Source: Rhodoferax koreense (GTDB taxonomy: Bacteria; Pseudomonadota; Gammaproteobacteria; Burkholderiales; Burkholderiaceae_C). From it: DNA of 64,000 bases. Shown here one piece after another: positions 45,684-54,906 of the stretch. Positions within the stretch are counted from its first letter, which is position 1, and the number at the start of each line of letters is the position of its first letter. Below the pieces are notes generated by a model, which worked only from the letters and a program-made list of their open reading frames with translations, was not told where the DNA came from and searched no databases. Made by a program: the position numbers and the translations under genes. The DNA lies in the NCBI RefSeq assembly GCF_001955695.1, contig NZ_CP019236.1, positions 4,588,001-4,652,000 of the forward strand, given 5' to 3'.

Positions 45684-47957
45684 ATGAGTGACGCGTCCAC
45701 AACTTCCGATATCGCCATGCCTGCGGCGCGTGGCAAGAAGACACGCCAACTCCCCAGCCCCGCCGCGGCCAATGCGGCAGCGGCCAGTTTCGCGGCGCTG
45801 GTGGAAAGCCTGCAGTACCTCGATGCGGCCAGCATCGAGCAGGTGCGCCAGGCCTACCGCTTCGCCGACGAGGCCCATCTCGGCCAGCTGCGCAAGAGCG
45901 GCCAGCCTTACATCACGCACCCAATCGCGGTGGCCGCGCAGTGCGCCGCCTGGAAGCTCGACGCCCAGGCGCTGATGGCGGCCCTGCTGCACGACACGAT
46001 CGAGGACTGCGGCGTGACCAAGCCGGAGCTGATCGAGCGCTTCGGCGCGCCGGTGGCGGAAATGGTCGACGGCCTGACCAAGCTCGACAAGCTGCACTTC
46101 ACGACGCGCGAGGAAAACCAGGCGGATTCCTTCCGCAAGATGCTGCTGGCGATGGCGCGCGACGTGCGCGTGATCCTCGTCAAGCTCGCCGACCGCACGC
46201 ACAACATGCGCACCATGGGCGACATGCCGCGCGACAAGTGGGCGCGCATCTCGTCGGAGACGCTGGACATCTACGCGCCGATCGCGCACCGCCTCGGCCT
46301 GAACCAGACCTACCGCGAACTGCAGGACCTGGCGTTTCGCTACCTGCGGCCCTGGCGCTACAACATCCTCGCCAAGGCCGTGGCCAAGGCGCGCAGCCGC
46401 CGCCGCGACCTGGTGCAAAAAGTGCAGCAGGAAGTCGAGACGGTGTTTGCGAATGCGGGCATGAAGGTGCGCATTGCCGGTCGCGAAAAGACGCTTTATT
46501 CCATCTACCAGAAGATGGAAGACAAACACCTGAGCTTCGCCCAGGTGACCGACATCTACGGCTTTCGCGTGATCGTGCCCAGCGTCGTCGATTGCTACAC
46601 CGCACTCGGCCTGCTGCACCAGATGTACAAGCCCGTGCCAGGCCGCTTCAAGGACCACATCGCCATTGCCAAGCTCAACGGCTACCAGTCGCTGCACACC
46701 ACGCTGGTCGGGCCGTCGGGGGTGAACGTGGAATTCCAGATGCGCACCGAAGCCATGCACGTGGTGGCCGAATCCGGCGTGGCCGCGCACTGGCTGTACA
46801 AGGCCAACGAGGGCGAATCGGCCATGGCCGACCGGCTCGGCACGAAGTGGCTGCAGTCGCTGCTCGACATCCAGCACGAAACCCGCGACGCGGCCGAATT
46901 CTGGGACCACGTCAAGGTCGACCTGTTCCCCGACGCGGTCTACGTCTTCACGCCAAAGAGCCAGATCATGGCCATGCCGCGCGGCGCCACCGTGGTCGAT
47001 TTTGCCTATGCCATCCACAGCAACGTGGGCGACCGCACCGTGGCCGCCAAGATCAACGGCGAACAGGTGCCGCTGCGCACGGAGCTGAAGAACGGCGATG
47101 TGATCGAGGTCATCACCGCCAGCATTTCCGCGCCGAACCCCGCCTGGCTCGGCTTCGTGCGAACCGGCCGCGCGCGTTCCAAGATCCGCCATCACCTGAA
47201 AAGCATGGCGCTCACCGATTCGGAAAGCCTGGGCGAGAAACTGCTGACGCAGGCCTTGCGCGCCGAGGGCATGGAGCGACTGCCCGACGTCGACAGCGAG
47301 CACCAGCCGATGTGGGACAAGCTGCTGCGCTTCACCGGCAACCGCAACCGCGCGGAACTGCTGACCGACATCAGCATGGGCAAGCGCGTGGCCAGCATCG
47401 TGGCCAAGCGGCTGATGGTGCTGCTCACCGAAACCGGCGAGAAGCCCGACGCGCTGCTGCTGAGCCGCGAACGCTATACGGCCCACGAAACCGTGTCGCA
47501 GGGCGCGGTGGTGCTGGACGGCAGCGAGAACACCTCGGTGCAGTTCGCGCGTTGTTGCCGGCCGATTCCCGGCGACGCCATCGTCGGCTACCTCGGCCGT
47601 GGCGAGGGCCTGGTGGTGCACTGCGACGACTGCGCCGTGGCCAAGCGGCTGCAGTACAAGGACAGCGAACGCTTCATCTCGGTGGACTGGGCGGACGAGC
47701 CGGTACGCAGCTTCGAGACCGGCGTGGTCATCACCGTGACCAATGGGAAAGGGGTGCTCGCCCGCGTGGCGGCGGCGCTCGCTTCGGCCGAAGTCGACAT
47801 CACCCATGTCGACATGGGCCAGGACGAGGGACAGAATGCGAGCGACCTGCGTTTCGTGATCGCCGTGCGCGACACGGCACAGCTCGAACTGGCATTGCGC
47901 CAACTCAAGCGCACGCCTCTCGTCCTGCGAGCGGTGCGCGCCAAGCCGGCCGCCTGA
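45684..47957 (+). CDS. spoT: bifunctional (p)ppGpp synthetase/hydrolase
   Basis: RelA/SpoT homolog of 757 residues. The hydrolase HD domain is intact (LLHDTIEDCG, H103-D104), and the synthetase block is YGFRVIVPSVVDCYTALGLLHQ. The TGS domain (VYVFTPKSQIMAMPRGATVVDFAYAIHS) and a C-terminal ACT domain (VVITVTNGKGVLARVAAALA) complete the Rel/SpoT layout. The intact HD supports a bifunctional SpoT-type enzyme over a RelA-only synthetase. It starts at ATG 45684, 44 bases beyond the rpoZ terminator, and is convergent with greB. Confidence 0.95.
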   Translation: MSDASTTSDIAMPAARGKKTRQLPSPAAANAAAASFAALVESLQYLDAASIEQVRQAYRFADEAHLGQLRKSGQPYITHPIAVAAQCAAWKLDAQALMAALLHDTIEDCGVTKPELIERFGAPVAEMVDGLTKLDKLHFTTREENQADSFRKMLLAMARDVRVILVKLADRTHNMRTMGDMPRDKWARISSETLDIYAPIAHRLGLNQTYRELQDLAFRYLRPWRYNILAKAVAKARSRRRDLVQKVQQEVETVFANAGMKVRIAGREKTLYSIYQKMEDKHLSFAQVTDIYGFRVIVPSVVDCYTALGLLHQMYKPVPGRFKDHIAIAKLNGYQSLHTTLVGPSGVNVEFQMRTEAMHVVAESGVAAHWLYKANEGESAMADRLGTKWLQSLLDIQHETRDAAEFWDHVKVDLFPDAVYVFTPKSQIMAMPRGATVVDFAYAIHSNVGDRTVAAKINGEQVPLRTELKNGDVIEVITASISAPNPAWLGFVRTGRARSKIRHHLKSMALTDSESLGEKLLTQALRAEGMERLPDVDSEHQPMWDKLLRFTGNRNRAELLTDISMGKRVASIVAKRLMVLLTETGEKPDALLLSRERYTAHETVSQGAVVLDGSENTSVQFARCCRPIPGDAIVGYLGRGEGLVVHCDDCAVAKRLQYKDSERFISVDWADEPVRSFETGVVITVTNGKGVLARVAAALASAEVDITHVDMGQDEGQNASDLRFVIAVRDTAQLELALRQLKRTPLVLRAVRAKPAA

Positions 47958-47960
47958 GGC

Positions 47961-48527
47961 TTATTTCTCGGCAGGCGCCGGATATTCCACGCGCAACACC
48001 TCGATTTCCACGGCACCCGCGGGGGAAGCCAATCGCAACACATCGCCCGTGCGCGCCTTGATGAGCGTGCGGGCGATCGGCGAGATCCAGCTTACCTGCC
48101 CCTGGCCGTTGTCGGCCTCGTCGATGCCGTAGATCGTGACGGTGCGCTCCACCCCCGATTCCTCGGCGTAGGTGACGGTGGCGCCGAAGAAGATCTGGTC
48201 GTTGCCATGGTGCAGACTCGGGTCGACCACCTCGGCGATCTCAAGGCGCTTGGTGAGGAAACGGATGCGCCGGTCGATCTCGCGCAGGCGCTTCTTGCCG
48301 TAGTGGTAGTCGCCGTTTTCGGAACGATCGCCGTTGCTCGCGGCCCAATGCACGATTTCCACGATCTTCGGCCGCTCGTTGTCGATGAGCTCGAGCAACT
48401 CGTCGCGCAGCCGCTTGTAGCCGGCCGGGGTGATGTAGTTCTTGCCGCCGGGCGGCAACGGTGGCAGGGCCAGCCCTTCCTCGTCGTCGTGGTCCGAATC
48501 GGTTTCGCGGGTGAAGGCTTTGTTCAT
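47961..48527 (-). CDS. greB: transcription elongation factor GreB
   Basis: Rescues backtracked RNA polymerase by stimulating transcript cleavage. It has 188 residues from ATG 48527 (MNKAFTRET, conserved). After an acidic N-terminal stretch comes the coiled-coil (GYKRLRDELLELIDNERPKIVEIVHWAASNGDRSENGDYHYGKKRL), with the catalytic acidic tip residues in the loop, and then the FKBP-like C-domain. An ATG seven codons upstream is a weaker start. It ends three bases from the convergent spoT stop. Confidence 0.94.
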   Translation of the reverse strand: MNKAFTRETDSDHDDEEGLALPPLPPGGKNYITPAGYKRLRDELLELIDNERPKIVEIVHWAASNGDRSENGDYHYGKKRLREIDRRIRFLTKRLEIAEVVDPSLHHGNDQIFFGATVTYAEESGVERTVTIYGIDEADNGQGQVSWISPIARTLIKARTGDVLRLASPAGAVEIEVLRVEYPAPAEK

Positions 48528-48583
48528 GGGGCTTTGCTCACAGGACATCTGAAGGCAGAAGACGGATGGGCGCCGGAAAGCAA

Positions 48584-48613
48584 AAAACCTGCAATCTTGC
48601 GATTGCAGGTTTT
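48584..48613 (-). terminator. Rho-independent terminator after tRNA-Arg
   Basis: On the minus strand AAAACCTGCAATC pairs with GATTGCAGGTTTT around GCAA, a 13-base perfect stem followed by further T. It lies eight bases past the tRNA CCA end and before greB. Confidence 0.88.
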
Positions 48614-48620
48614 CACTGTT

Positions 48621-48697
48621 TGGTGCGGCTGGCAGGAATTGAACCCACGACCCCTTGGTTCGTAGCCAAGTACTCTATCCAACTGAGCTACAGCCGC
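48621..48697 (-). tRNA. tRNA-Arg (anticodon ACG)
   Basis: A 77-base tRNA with encoded CCA. The acceptor GCGGCTG pairs with CAGCCGC, and the D-arm contains AGCTCAGTTGGATAGAG. The anticodon stem CTTGG/CCAAG holds loop CTACGAA with anticodon ACG. The T-arm contains GGTTCAATTCC. ACG is expected to be modified to ICG and to read CGU, CGC and CGA. Confidence 0.95.
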
Positions 48698-48744
48698 GAA
48701 GCCACCATTCTATACCGAATTTTGACGTTTTGTCCAGTCAGCCG

Positions 48745-49521
48745 TTATTTTTCGGCAAAGGCACGCTCGACCACGAAGTCACCGGGAGTTGACGTGTTGC
48801 CCTCCTTGAAGCCACGTTCCTCGAGCATGTGCTTCAGGTCGACCAGCATGCCGGGGCTGCCGCACAGCATCACGCGGTCGTGCGCCGGATCGAACTCGGG
48901 CAGTTGCAGGTCCTGGAACAGCTTGCCGTTGTGCAGCAACTCCGTGATGCGGCCCATGTTGCGGTAGGGCTCACGCGTCACGGTGGGGTAATAACGCAGC
49001 TTGCTGGTGACCATTTCGCCGAGGAACTCGTGCGCGGGCAGGTGCTCGGTCAGCATGTCGTGGTAGGCCAGCTCGTCGACCTGGCGCACGCCATGCACCA
49101 CGATCACCTGGTCGAACCGCTCGTAGGTCTCCGGATCGCGCACGATGCTCAGGAAAGGGGCCAGGCCGGTGCCGGTGGACAGCAGGTAGAGGTGTTTGCC
49201 GGGCAGCAGGTAGTCGGTGACCAGCGTGCCGGTGGGCTTGCGGCCGACGATGATCGGATCGCCGACCTTGATGTGCTGCAGCCGGGAGGTGAGCGGGCCG
49301 TCGGGCACCTTGATGCTCAGGAACTCCAGGTGTTCCTCGTAGTTGGCGCTGGCGATGCTGTAGGCGCGCAGCAGCGGCTTGCCGTTCTCCCCTTTCAGGC
49401 CGATCATGGTGAAGTGGCCATTGCTGAAGCGCAACGAAGGATCGCGGGTGGTGGTGAAGGTGAACAGCCGATCGGTCCAGTGGTGCACGCTCAGTACACG
49501 TTCTTCGTTGAATGCGCTCAT
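48745..49521 (-). CDS. fpr: ferredoxin--NADP+ reductase
   Basis: FAD enzyme that moves electrons between NADPH and ferredoxin or flavodoxin. It has 258 residues of the bacterial Fpr subclass. The FAD site is RAYSIASANYEE, the NADP loop is LLSTGTGLAPFLSIVRDPE, and the C-terminus is DFVVERAFAEK, as in subclass II enzymes. The start is ATG 49521. It lies upstream of the tRNA on the same strand and marks the boundary between housekeeping genes and the polysaccharide locus. Confidence 0.95.
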   Translation of the reverse strand: MSAFNEERVLSVHHWTDRLFTFTTTRDPSLRFSNGHFTMIGLKGENGKPLLRAYSIASANYEEHLEFLSIKVPDGPLTSRLQHIKVGDPIIVGRKPTGTLVTDYLLPGKHLYLLSTGTGLAPFLSIVRDPETYERFDQVIVVHGVRQVDELAYHDMLTEHLPAHEFLGEMVTSKLRYYPTVTREPYRNMGRITELLHNGKLFQDLQLPEFDPAHDRVMLCGSPGMLVDLKHMLEERGFKEGNTSTPGDFVVERAFAEK

Positions 49522-49642
49522 GATCAGTTAGACGGAATGGGTGGAAGGTGACAGGGTGAAATCCCGCATATTGTTTCACATCGCTTCCGCGCACCCGCCG
49601 CTTCTGGGCGGCATCCCTGTCCACGGCATGGCAACGACCGCG

Positions 49643-51652
49643 TCAGCCGCCCGGTGACACCACCCGGGCGCCAGCCTTGCGAGCAGGCAACTGCAGCGCC
49701 AGGAAACCGAGCCAGAAGAGCAGAAAGGCGACCCGCGGCACGTCCATCACGCTGCTGACCAGGCCGACCAGCATCACGCCGCTCAGCGACGCGGCCAGAT
49801 AGGGCGCCAGCACGTGGTGGCGCGCCCGGCCCAGCAGCACGCGCCACAGCGCACAAGCCACCAGTGCCAGTACGAGCAACAGTCCGAGCAGGCCACGCTC
49901 GATCCACAGTTCCAGATAGAGGTTGTCGATGTGCCAGGGCAGGAAATAGGTCTGCGCGGCCGGAAACCACCGCGCCAGTCCCTGCTGGAAGTCGGCATTG
50001 AGGAGGCGCTGCCGCTGGTCCTGCGCCGACAGGCCGATGCGGTCGATATCGACCGATGCGCCCAGGTCGAGCACCGACAGCCCGAACAGCACCGGCCGCT
50101 GCGCATACCAGGGATCGCCGCCAAGCAGGCGCCCGCGCAGGAACAGCCTGACGTCCTGCCAGGCCCCGCCCGCCGGCGCCAACCGCGCATAAGCGTATTG
50201 GCAGCGGCCGTTGTACAGCAGATGGCGTTCGCAGACCTGCGCGACGATGTTCACGGGTACGTTGGCCGGGGCCGTCACACGCAGGTGCAGGTATGCCTGG
50301 AAACGCTCGCTCGGGGCCACGGTGACCCGCTGGGTGAGCGCGAATAGCCCGCCCAGATCGTCGTCTGTCTGCGGCCCTGAAAGGGTGACGAAGTGGTGCG
50401 TGGTGCCATCCGCACCGGCTTCTGTCTGCAACTTCAGGCTGCCGGACAGCCCTCCTTCGGAAAAGCCGCTGGCGTACAAGGCCGGCAGGCGGCCCAGACC
50501 CTTGCCCAGTAGCCAGTCGGAGGGGGTTTTCAACAGGCTCAGGCCGCGCTGCCAATGCAGCATGCGGCTGTCCAGATCACGGTCGGTCGCGGCCACGCGG
50601 TCGGCCATGTAGCTGCCGCCATTGAGCACCCCGAACACCTCCAGGACCAGGGCCGCCGCCAGCAGCCAGCCGGCGCGCGAACGCCAGTTGGACGGCCGCA
50701 GCCAATGCCAGAAGCGCTGCGACACGGCCAGGGGGTCGAGCCCACGCGCCTGCAGCCACAGCATGCCGCCGAGCAGCAACAGCGGCGCGACGACTGCCAG
50801 GTACACCCCCCGCGAAAACGTCGTCAGGCTTGCATAGGTGGCCAGCACCGCCAGCAGCGCTGCAGCCGTCCAGCCCCAGGGGCCGCGTGCCGAACGCAAT
50901 GCCCAGACCACGAAAGGCGATGCCAGCGCAAGATAGGCATCGATGGCGGCACCGCCGACGTGCATTTCCCAGAACATCGCGGTAATCCGGTACCGGCTGG
51001 TGAAATCGAACAAGCCGGGAAAGGCCAGCCGTTCCCACACCACGACCAGGGTGACGCCGGCCAGGCCAGCAGCCATGCCGCCCGCGATGCGCCGCCCGGT
51101 AGCCTGGGGTGCGTGTCGCAGCGCATCGCGCAGCAACGGGATGGCGAGAACGGCCCACAGCAGAGCCTTCGCCAGGCGCAGGCTGTTCATCGGCTCGGTG
51201 TAGGCCTGAAAAAAGCTCGGCTCCTGCACGTCGGCGGCCACCCAGCCGCGCCACAAGGCCAGCAGGCCGGCCAGACCCAGCGCCACCGGCAGCCAGTTGC
51301 CCGGATCGCGCCAGTGCATCGTGCGCCGCTCACCGTGCCGCGGCGCCAGCGCCAGGCGCGCGTAGCCGCCGGCAAGGCAGCCCATCAGCAGCAGGTCGCA
51401 TTCATCGACGATCAGCCAGCCGGTCCACGGTGAAAAGTTCAGGAACGGCAGGCCCGCAGGCACCGCAAACAACCACAAGCCAGGCCACCAGGCAGCGGCC
51501 ACCGTGAGCGTGTAGAAGCCGGCGAGCGCCAGCATCGGGGACAGGGGATGCTGTGCCGCGACCCATCCGCCAGCGGCAAAACAAAGCAGCGAAACCAGCG
51601 CGGAAGCGACCCTGGCCGAGCTGATGCCGCCGCCTGCCGCTTGTGCTTTCAC
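49643..51652 (-). CDS. O-antigen ligase/polymerase-like membrane protein with large periplasmic insert (GTG start)
   Basis: 669 residues with about 12 transmembrane helices. The large loop after about residue 385 contains a beta-rich domain of roughly 150 residues (FQAYLHLRVTAPANVPVNIVAQVCERH, then WQDVRLFLRGRLL). This is followed by LPWHIDNLYLELWIERGLLGLLL, the Wzy_C-type sequence that precedes the last helices. O-antigen ligase-fold proteins polymerise or transfer lipid-linked glycans on the periplasmic face. It starts at GTG 51652, seven bases after the decarboxylase stop. Polymerase versus ligase cannot be told from sequence. Confidence 0.8.
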   Translation of the reverse strand: MKAQAAGGGISSARVASALVSLLCFAAGGWVAAQHPLSPMLALAGFYTLTVAAAWWPGLWLFAVPAGLPFLNFSPWTGWLIVDECDLLLMGCLAGGYARLALAPRHGERRTMHWRDPGNWLPVALGLAGLLALWRGWVAADVQEPSFFQAYTEPMNSLRLAKALLWAVLAIPLLRDALRHAPQATGRRIAGGMAAGLAGVTLVVVWERLAFPGLFDFTSRYRITAMFWEMHVGGAAIDAYLALASPFVVWALRSARGPWGWTAAALLAVLATYASLTTFSRGVYLAVVAPLLLLGGMLWLQARGLDPLAVSQRFWHWLRPSNWRSRAGWLLAAALVLEVFGVLNGGSYMADRVAATDRDLDSRMLHWQRGLSLLKTPSDWLLGKGLGRLPALYASGFSEGGLSGSLKLQTEAGADGTTHHFVTLSGPQTDDDLGGLFALTQRVTVAPSERFQAYLHLRVTAPANVPVNIVAQVCERHLLYNGRCQYAYARLAPAGGAWQDVRLFLRGRLLGGDPWYAQRPVLFGLSVLDLGASVDIDRIGLSAQDQRQRLLNADFQQGLARWFPAAQTYFLPWHIDNLYLELWIERGLLGLLLVLALVACALWRVLLGRARHHVLAPYLAASLSGVMLVGLVSSVMDVPRVAFLLFWLGFLALQLPARKAGARVVSPGG

Positions 51653-51659
51653 GCGGAAA

Positions 51660-52898
51660 TTAAACCAGCACCTCGACGCACGGCGGATGGCCGAGGAAGC
51701 CGTGCGGGCTGGCGCTCGCGCCGTAGGCGCCCGACTGGAACACGACCACCAGGTCGCCTTCCACGGCCGCCGGCAGGTCCATGCGGTCGGCCAGCAGATC
51801 GAGCGGCGTGCACAGCGGACCGACCACCGAAGCCGGCTCGCGCAACGCGGCGTCGGCCTTGTTGCCGATGGTCACCGGATAGTTTTTGCGCACCACCTGG
51901 CCGAAATTGCCGGAGGCCGAGAGATGGTGGTGCAAGCCGCCGTCCGTCACGAGGAACACCTGGCCTCGCGACACCTTGCGGTCGATGACGCGTGCCACGT
52001 AGATCCCAGCCTCGCCGACGAGGTAACGGCCGAGTTCGATGACAAAGGCGGCTTCGGGCAATTCGGCGGAGGCCTGGGCAGCGAGTGCGGCCAGGTTGTC
52101 ACCGATGGGCTGCAGATCGAGCCGCTGCTCGCCCGGAAAATAGGGGATGCCGAAGCCACCGCCGAGATTGAGGAAACGCACGGGCGCCGGCGCGTCCTGC
52201 GCAAGCCTTACCGCCAGCGCGTAAGACTTTTGCTGAGCCTCGCAAATCGACTCGGCACGCAGATTCTGCGAGCCGGCAAACAGGTGAAACCCCTCGAACG
52301 AGAGCCCGGCGCGGCCCACAGCGGCGAGCAGTTCGGGCATGGCCTCCACGTCCACGCCAAACTGCTTGGGGCCGCCACCCATCTTCATGCCCGATCCCTT
52401 GAGCTCGAAATCGGGATTGACGCGCACCGCGACCCGCGCGGGCAGCCCGAGCCGCTGCGAAATGCCGTCGAGCAACGTCACCTCGCGCATGGACTCCACG
52501 TTGATCAGCACCCGCGAAGCCACAGCCTGTTGTAATTCGATCTCGCGTTTACCGGGGCCGGCGAAGCTGACCTCGCGCGGGTCGGCCCCGGCGTCCAGCG
52601 CCACCTTGAGTTCGCCCGCCGAGGCCACGTCGATTCCGTCCACCAGTCCGGCCATCAGGCCGACAACGGCCGGCATCGGGTTGGCCTTCATCGCATAGTG
52701 CAACTTGACGCTGCGAGGCAAGGCTGCACGCAATTCGGCCACGCGTTGGCGCAGGTGACCGCGGTCGTAGGCGTAGAAAGGTGTCTGCCCGACGCGCGCC
52801 GCAAGCAACGACAGGCGTTCGCCGCCAACGACCAACTCGCCCCCGCTGATCGGGAACTGGGGCAGCGAGGCATGGACGGGTGGAGTGCGTTCTGTCAT
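51660..52898 (-). CDS. PLP-dependent decarboxylase, exosortase A system-associated
   Basis: 412-residue fold-type III (alanine racemase/DAP decarboxylase-like) enzyme of the TIGR03099 family. The PLP lysine is K71 in HYAMKANPM, the phosphate loop is LNLGGGFGIPY, and the active-site cysteine region is VVGPLCTPLDLL. Its relatives decarboxylate diaminopimelate, ornithine or lysine, but the XrtA-associated subgroup has no assigned substrate known to me. It lies 22 bases downstream of the AMP ligase on the same strand, suggesting that the two act on one pathway with the divergent ACP. Confidence 0.9.
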   Translation of the reverse strand: MTERTPPVHASLPQFPISGGELVVGGERLSLLAARVGQTPFYAYDRGHLRQRVAELRAALPRSVKLHYAMKANPMPAVVGLMAGLVDGIDVASAGELKVALDAGADPREVSFAGPGKREIELQQAVASRVLINVESMREVTLLDGISQRLGLPARVAVRVNPDFELKGSGMKMGGGPKQFGVDVEAMPELLAAVGRAGLSFEGFHLFAGSQNLRAESICEAQQKSYALAVRLAQDAPAPVRFLNLGGGFGIPYFPGEQRLDLQPIGDNLAALAAQASAELPEAAFVIELGRYLVGEAGIYVARVIDRKVSRGQVFLVTDGGLHHHLSASGNFGQVVRKNYPVTIGNKADAALREPASVVGPLCTPLDLLADRMDLPAAVEGDLVVVFQSGAYGASASPHGFLGHPPCVEVLV

Positions 52899-52920
52899 GT
52901 TGTGGAGAGTTTCGGAATTC

Positions 52921-54522
52921 TTACTGCGCCTGGCGCGCCAGCCAGTCGGTGGAGAGCAGCTTGCGGTCGATCTTGCCGTTCGGGTTGCGCGGCAAGGGGC
53001 CGGACGCGACCTCCACACCGGCGGGCACCATGTAGGCCGGCATGCGCGCTTTGCAGGCCGCCAGCAGCGCCGCGGTGTCCAGATCTGCACCTTCGGGCGC
53101 CGTGGCGATCACCTGGATCGCCTGGCCCCATGAGGCATGTTCGACACCGAAGGCCACACATTCGCCGACGAGCCGGGTCGCGTAGAGCACCTCCTCGACC
53201 TCGGTTGGGCTGATGCGGTAGCCCGACGACTTGATCATCTCGTCGCGCCGGCCGATGAAATACAGGAAACCGTCCGCATCCTGTCGCACGGTGTCGCCGG
53301 AGAACACGGCGTACTCGGGGAGTTGCAGGCCGGGTTGACGACCCGGTGCGCCGGTGGCGAGGAGTTTATAGCGCTCGGCCGTCTTCTCGGCGTCGTTCCA
53401 GTAACCCATCCCGACGAGTGCGCCACGATGAACGAGTTCGCCGGGCTCATCCGGGGCGCACGGCGAGCCGTCTTCGCGCAGCACCAGGATTTCCGCATTG
53501 GGAATGGCCTTGCCGATCGAATCGGGACGGCGATCCACCTCTTCGGGCGGCAGGTAGGTGGAGCGGAACGCCTCCGTCAGGCCATACATCAGGAAAGGTT
53601 TGGCCTTGGGCACACGCTGGCGCAGCAAGGCCAGGGTCTCACCGGGCATGCGCCCGCCGGTATTGGCGAAATAACGCAACTTGTCACCGATGGCCGACGG
53701 CCATTCGAGCTGTGCGAGCTGGATGTAGAGCGGCGGCACGGCGGTCAGACCGGTGACCTTCTCCCGCTCCATCGCCTTGAGCACATCCCGCGGCATCAGG
53801 TAGTTGAGCAGTACCACGCGCGCACCGGTGTGAAAGGCGGTGGTGAGCTGGCTGAAGCCGGCGTCGAAAGACAACGGCAGCGCGGCAAGCAAGGTGTCTT
53901 CCGCGTTGTTCTGCAGGTAGGAGGCCACACTCTTGGCGCCCGCGACCATGTTGCGGTGCGACAGCACCACGCCCTTCGGTTTGCCGGTGCTGCCGGACGT
54001 GTAGAGGATGGCCGCCATGTCAACGTCGATCACACGCTGCACCGCTCGCGAGGGACTGTCGAGCAGGTCGGCCCAGGCCGTAAAGCCCAGCTTGGCAGGC
54101 AGGTTTGCGATTTGACCGGGGTGGCCCGTCACCACCACATGACGTAGATCGGGACAATCGGCCAGAGTGTCGGCAAGCAAAGCCAGTCGCTCCGGCGAAG
54201 TCACCAACACGCGCACATTGCAGTCGCGCAGAATGAAGCCCACCTGCTCTGCCTTGAGGAGTGGATTCAGAGGTACGAAGACAGCGCCCGCGGCGGGGGC
54301 GCCAAAGCTGGCAACGACCGTTTCGACCCGTTTGTCCAGATAGATCGCCACGCGTTCGCCACGCTGTATTCCGAGCCCGATCAACCCGGACGCCAACCGA
54401 TTCACGGCCGAGGCCAGTTCTGCGTAAGACATCGATTTGGCACCGTCGGTGAGCGCGCATGCCTCCGGCATCCGTTCGGCGGCCACGGCGATCAATTCGG
54501 GCAAGAGGGTGGATTCAGGCAT
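52921..54522 (-). CDS. acyl-CoA ligase (AMP-forming), exosortase A system-associated
   Basis: 533-residue ANL-superfamily enzyme (TIGR03098 type). It should activate a carboxylic acid as its adenylate and pass it to CoA or to the phosphopantetheine of the adjacent acyl carrier protein. The P-loop YTSGSTGKPKG is at 174-184. The A5 block is YGLTEAFRSTYLP, the hinge region is DEMIKSSGYRISPTEVEEVL, and the catalytic lysine is in PNGKIDRK near the end. It starts at ATG 54522, divergent from the ACP gene across 114 bases that probably hold both promoters. Confidence 0.92.
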   Translation of the reverse strand: MPESTLLPELIAVAAERMPEACALTDGAKSMSYAELASAVNRLASGLIGLGIQRGERVAIYLDKRVETVVASFGAPAAGAVFVPLNPLLKAEQVGFILRDCNVRVLVTSPERLALLADTLADCPDLRHVVVTGHPGQIANLPAKLGFTAWADLLDSPSRAVQRVIDVDMAAILYTSGSTGKPKGVVLSHRNMVAGAKSVASYLQNNAEDTLLAALPLSFDAGFSQLTTAFHTGARVVLLNYLMPRDVLKAMEREKVTGLTAVPPLYIQLAQLEWPSAIGDKLRYFANTGGRMPGETLALLRQRVPKAKPFLMYGLTEAFRSTYLPPEEVDRRPDSIGKAIPNAEILVLREDGSPCAPDEPGELVHRGALVGMGYWNDAEKTAERYKLLATGAPGRQPGLQLPEYAVFSGDTVRQDADGFLYFIGRRDEMIKSSGYRISPTEVEEVLYATRLVGECVAFGVEHASWGQAIQVIATAPEGADLDTAALLAACKARMPAYMVPAGVEVASGPLPRNPNGKIDRKLLSTDWLARQAQ

Positions 54523-54636
54523 GACGGTTGGACGATGACTTAACAAAACGACTAATCTGCCAAAAGTATCGCATAGCACCCACGGGCAAGACCCGTAAAA
54601 TGTCCGCTTTGTATACCTAAAAACGGGAGTCGGGTC

Positions 54637-54888
54637 ATGGATGTAGAGAAAGAAGTCATTCGGCTTTTGGACGAGGTTCTGAGCCTGAATGGACGCTCCG
54701 CTTCGTTTACCCGCGAAACCCACTTGCTGGGCGCGATTCCGGAGCTCGATTCGATGGCCGTGGTCACCTTGATCACGGGCCTGGAAGACCAGTTTGGCTT
54801 GGTTGTGGACGATGACGACATCGATGGCAGCACCTTCGAATCGGTCGGCTCTCTGAGCGACTTTGTCAGCAGCAAACTGGCGGCCTGA
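54637..54888 (+). CDS. acyl carrier protein of the XrtA-associated cluster
   Basis: 83-residue carrier protein. The phosphopantetheine attachment serine is S39 in PELDSMAVV, followed by the usual acidic helix 3 region (LVVDDDDIDGSTFESVGSLSDFV). It is distinct from the fatty-acid AcpP (different DSL environment). It is the first gene of the plus-strand run and faces the AMP ligase gene, its probable loading partner. Confidence 0.93.
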   Translation: MDVEKEVIRLLDEVLSLNGRSASFTRETHLLGAIPELDSMAVVTLITGLEDQFGLVVDDDDIDGSTFESVGSLSDFVSSKLAA

Positions 54889-54906
54889 TTCCGGCCCGCT
54901 GAACCG

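Noticed and set aside
45609..47903. A 764-codon minus-strand frame opposite spoT
   Set aside because: Antisense shadow; spoT has intact HD, synthetase, TGS and ACT domains.
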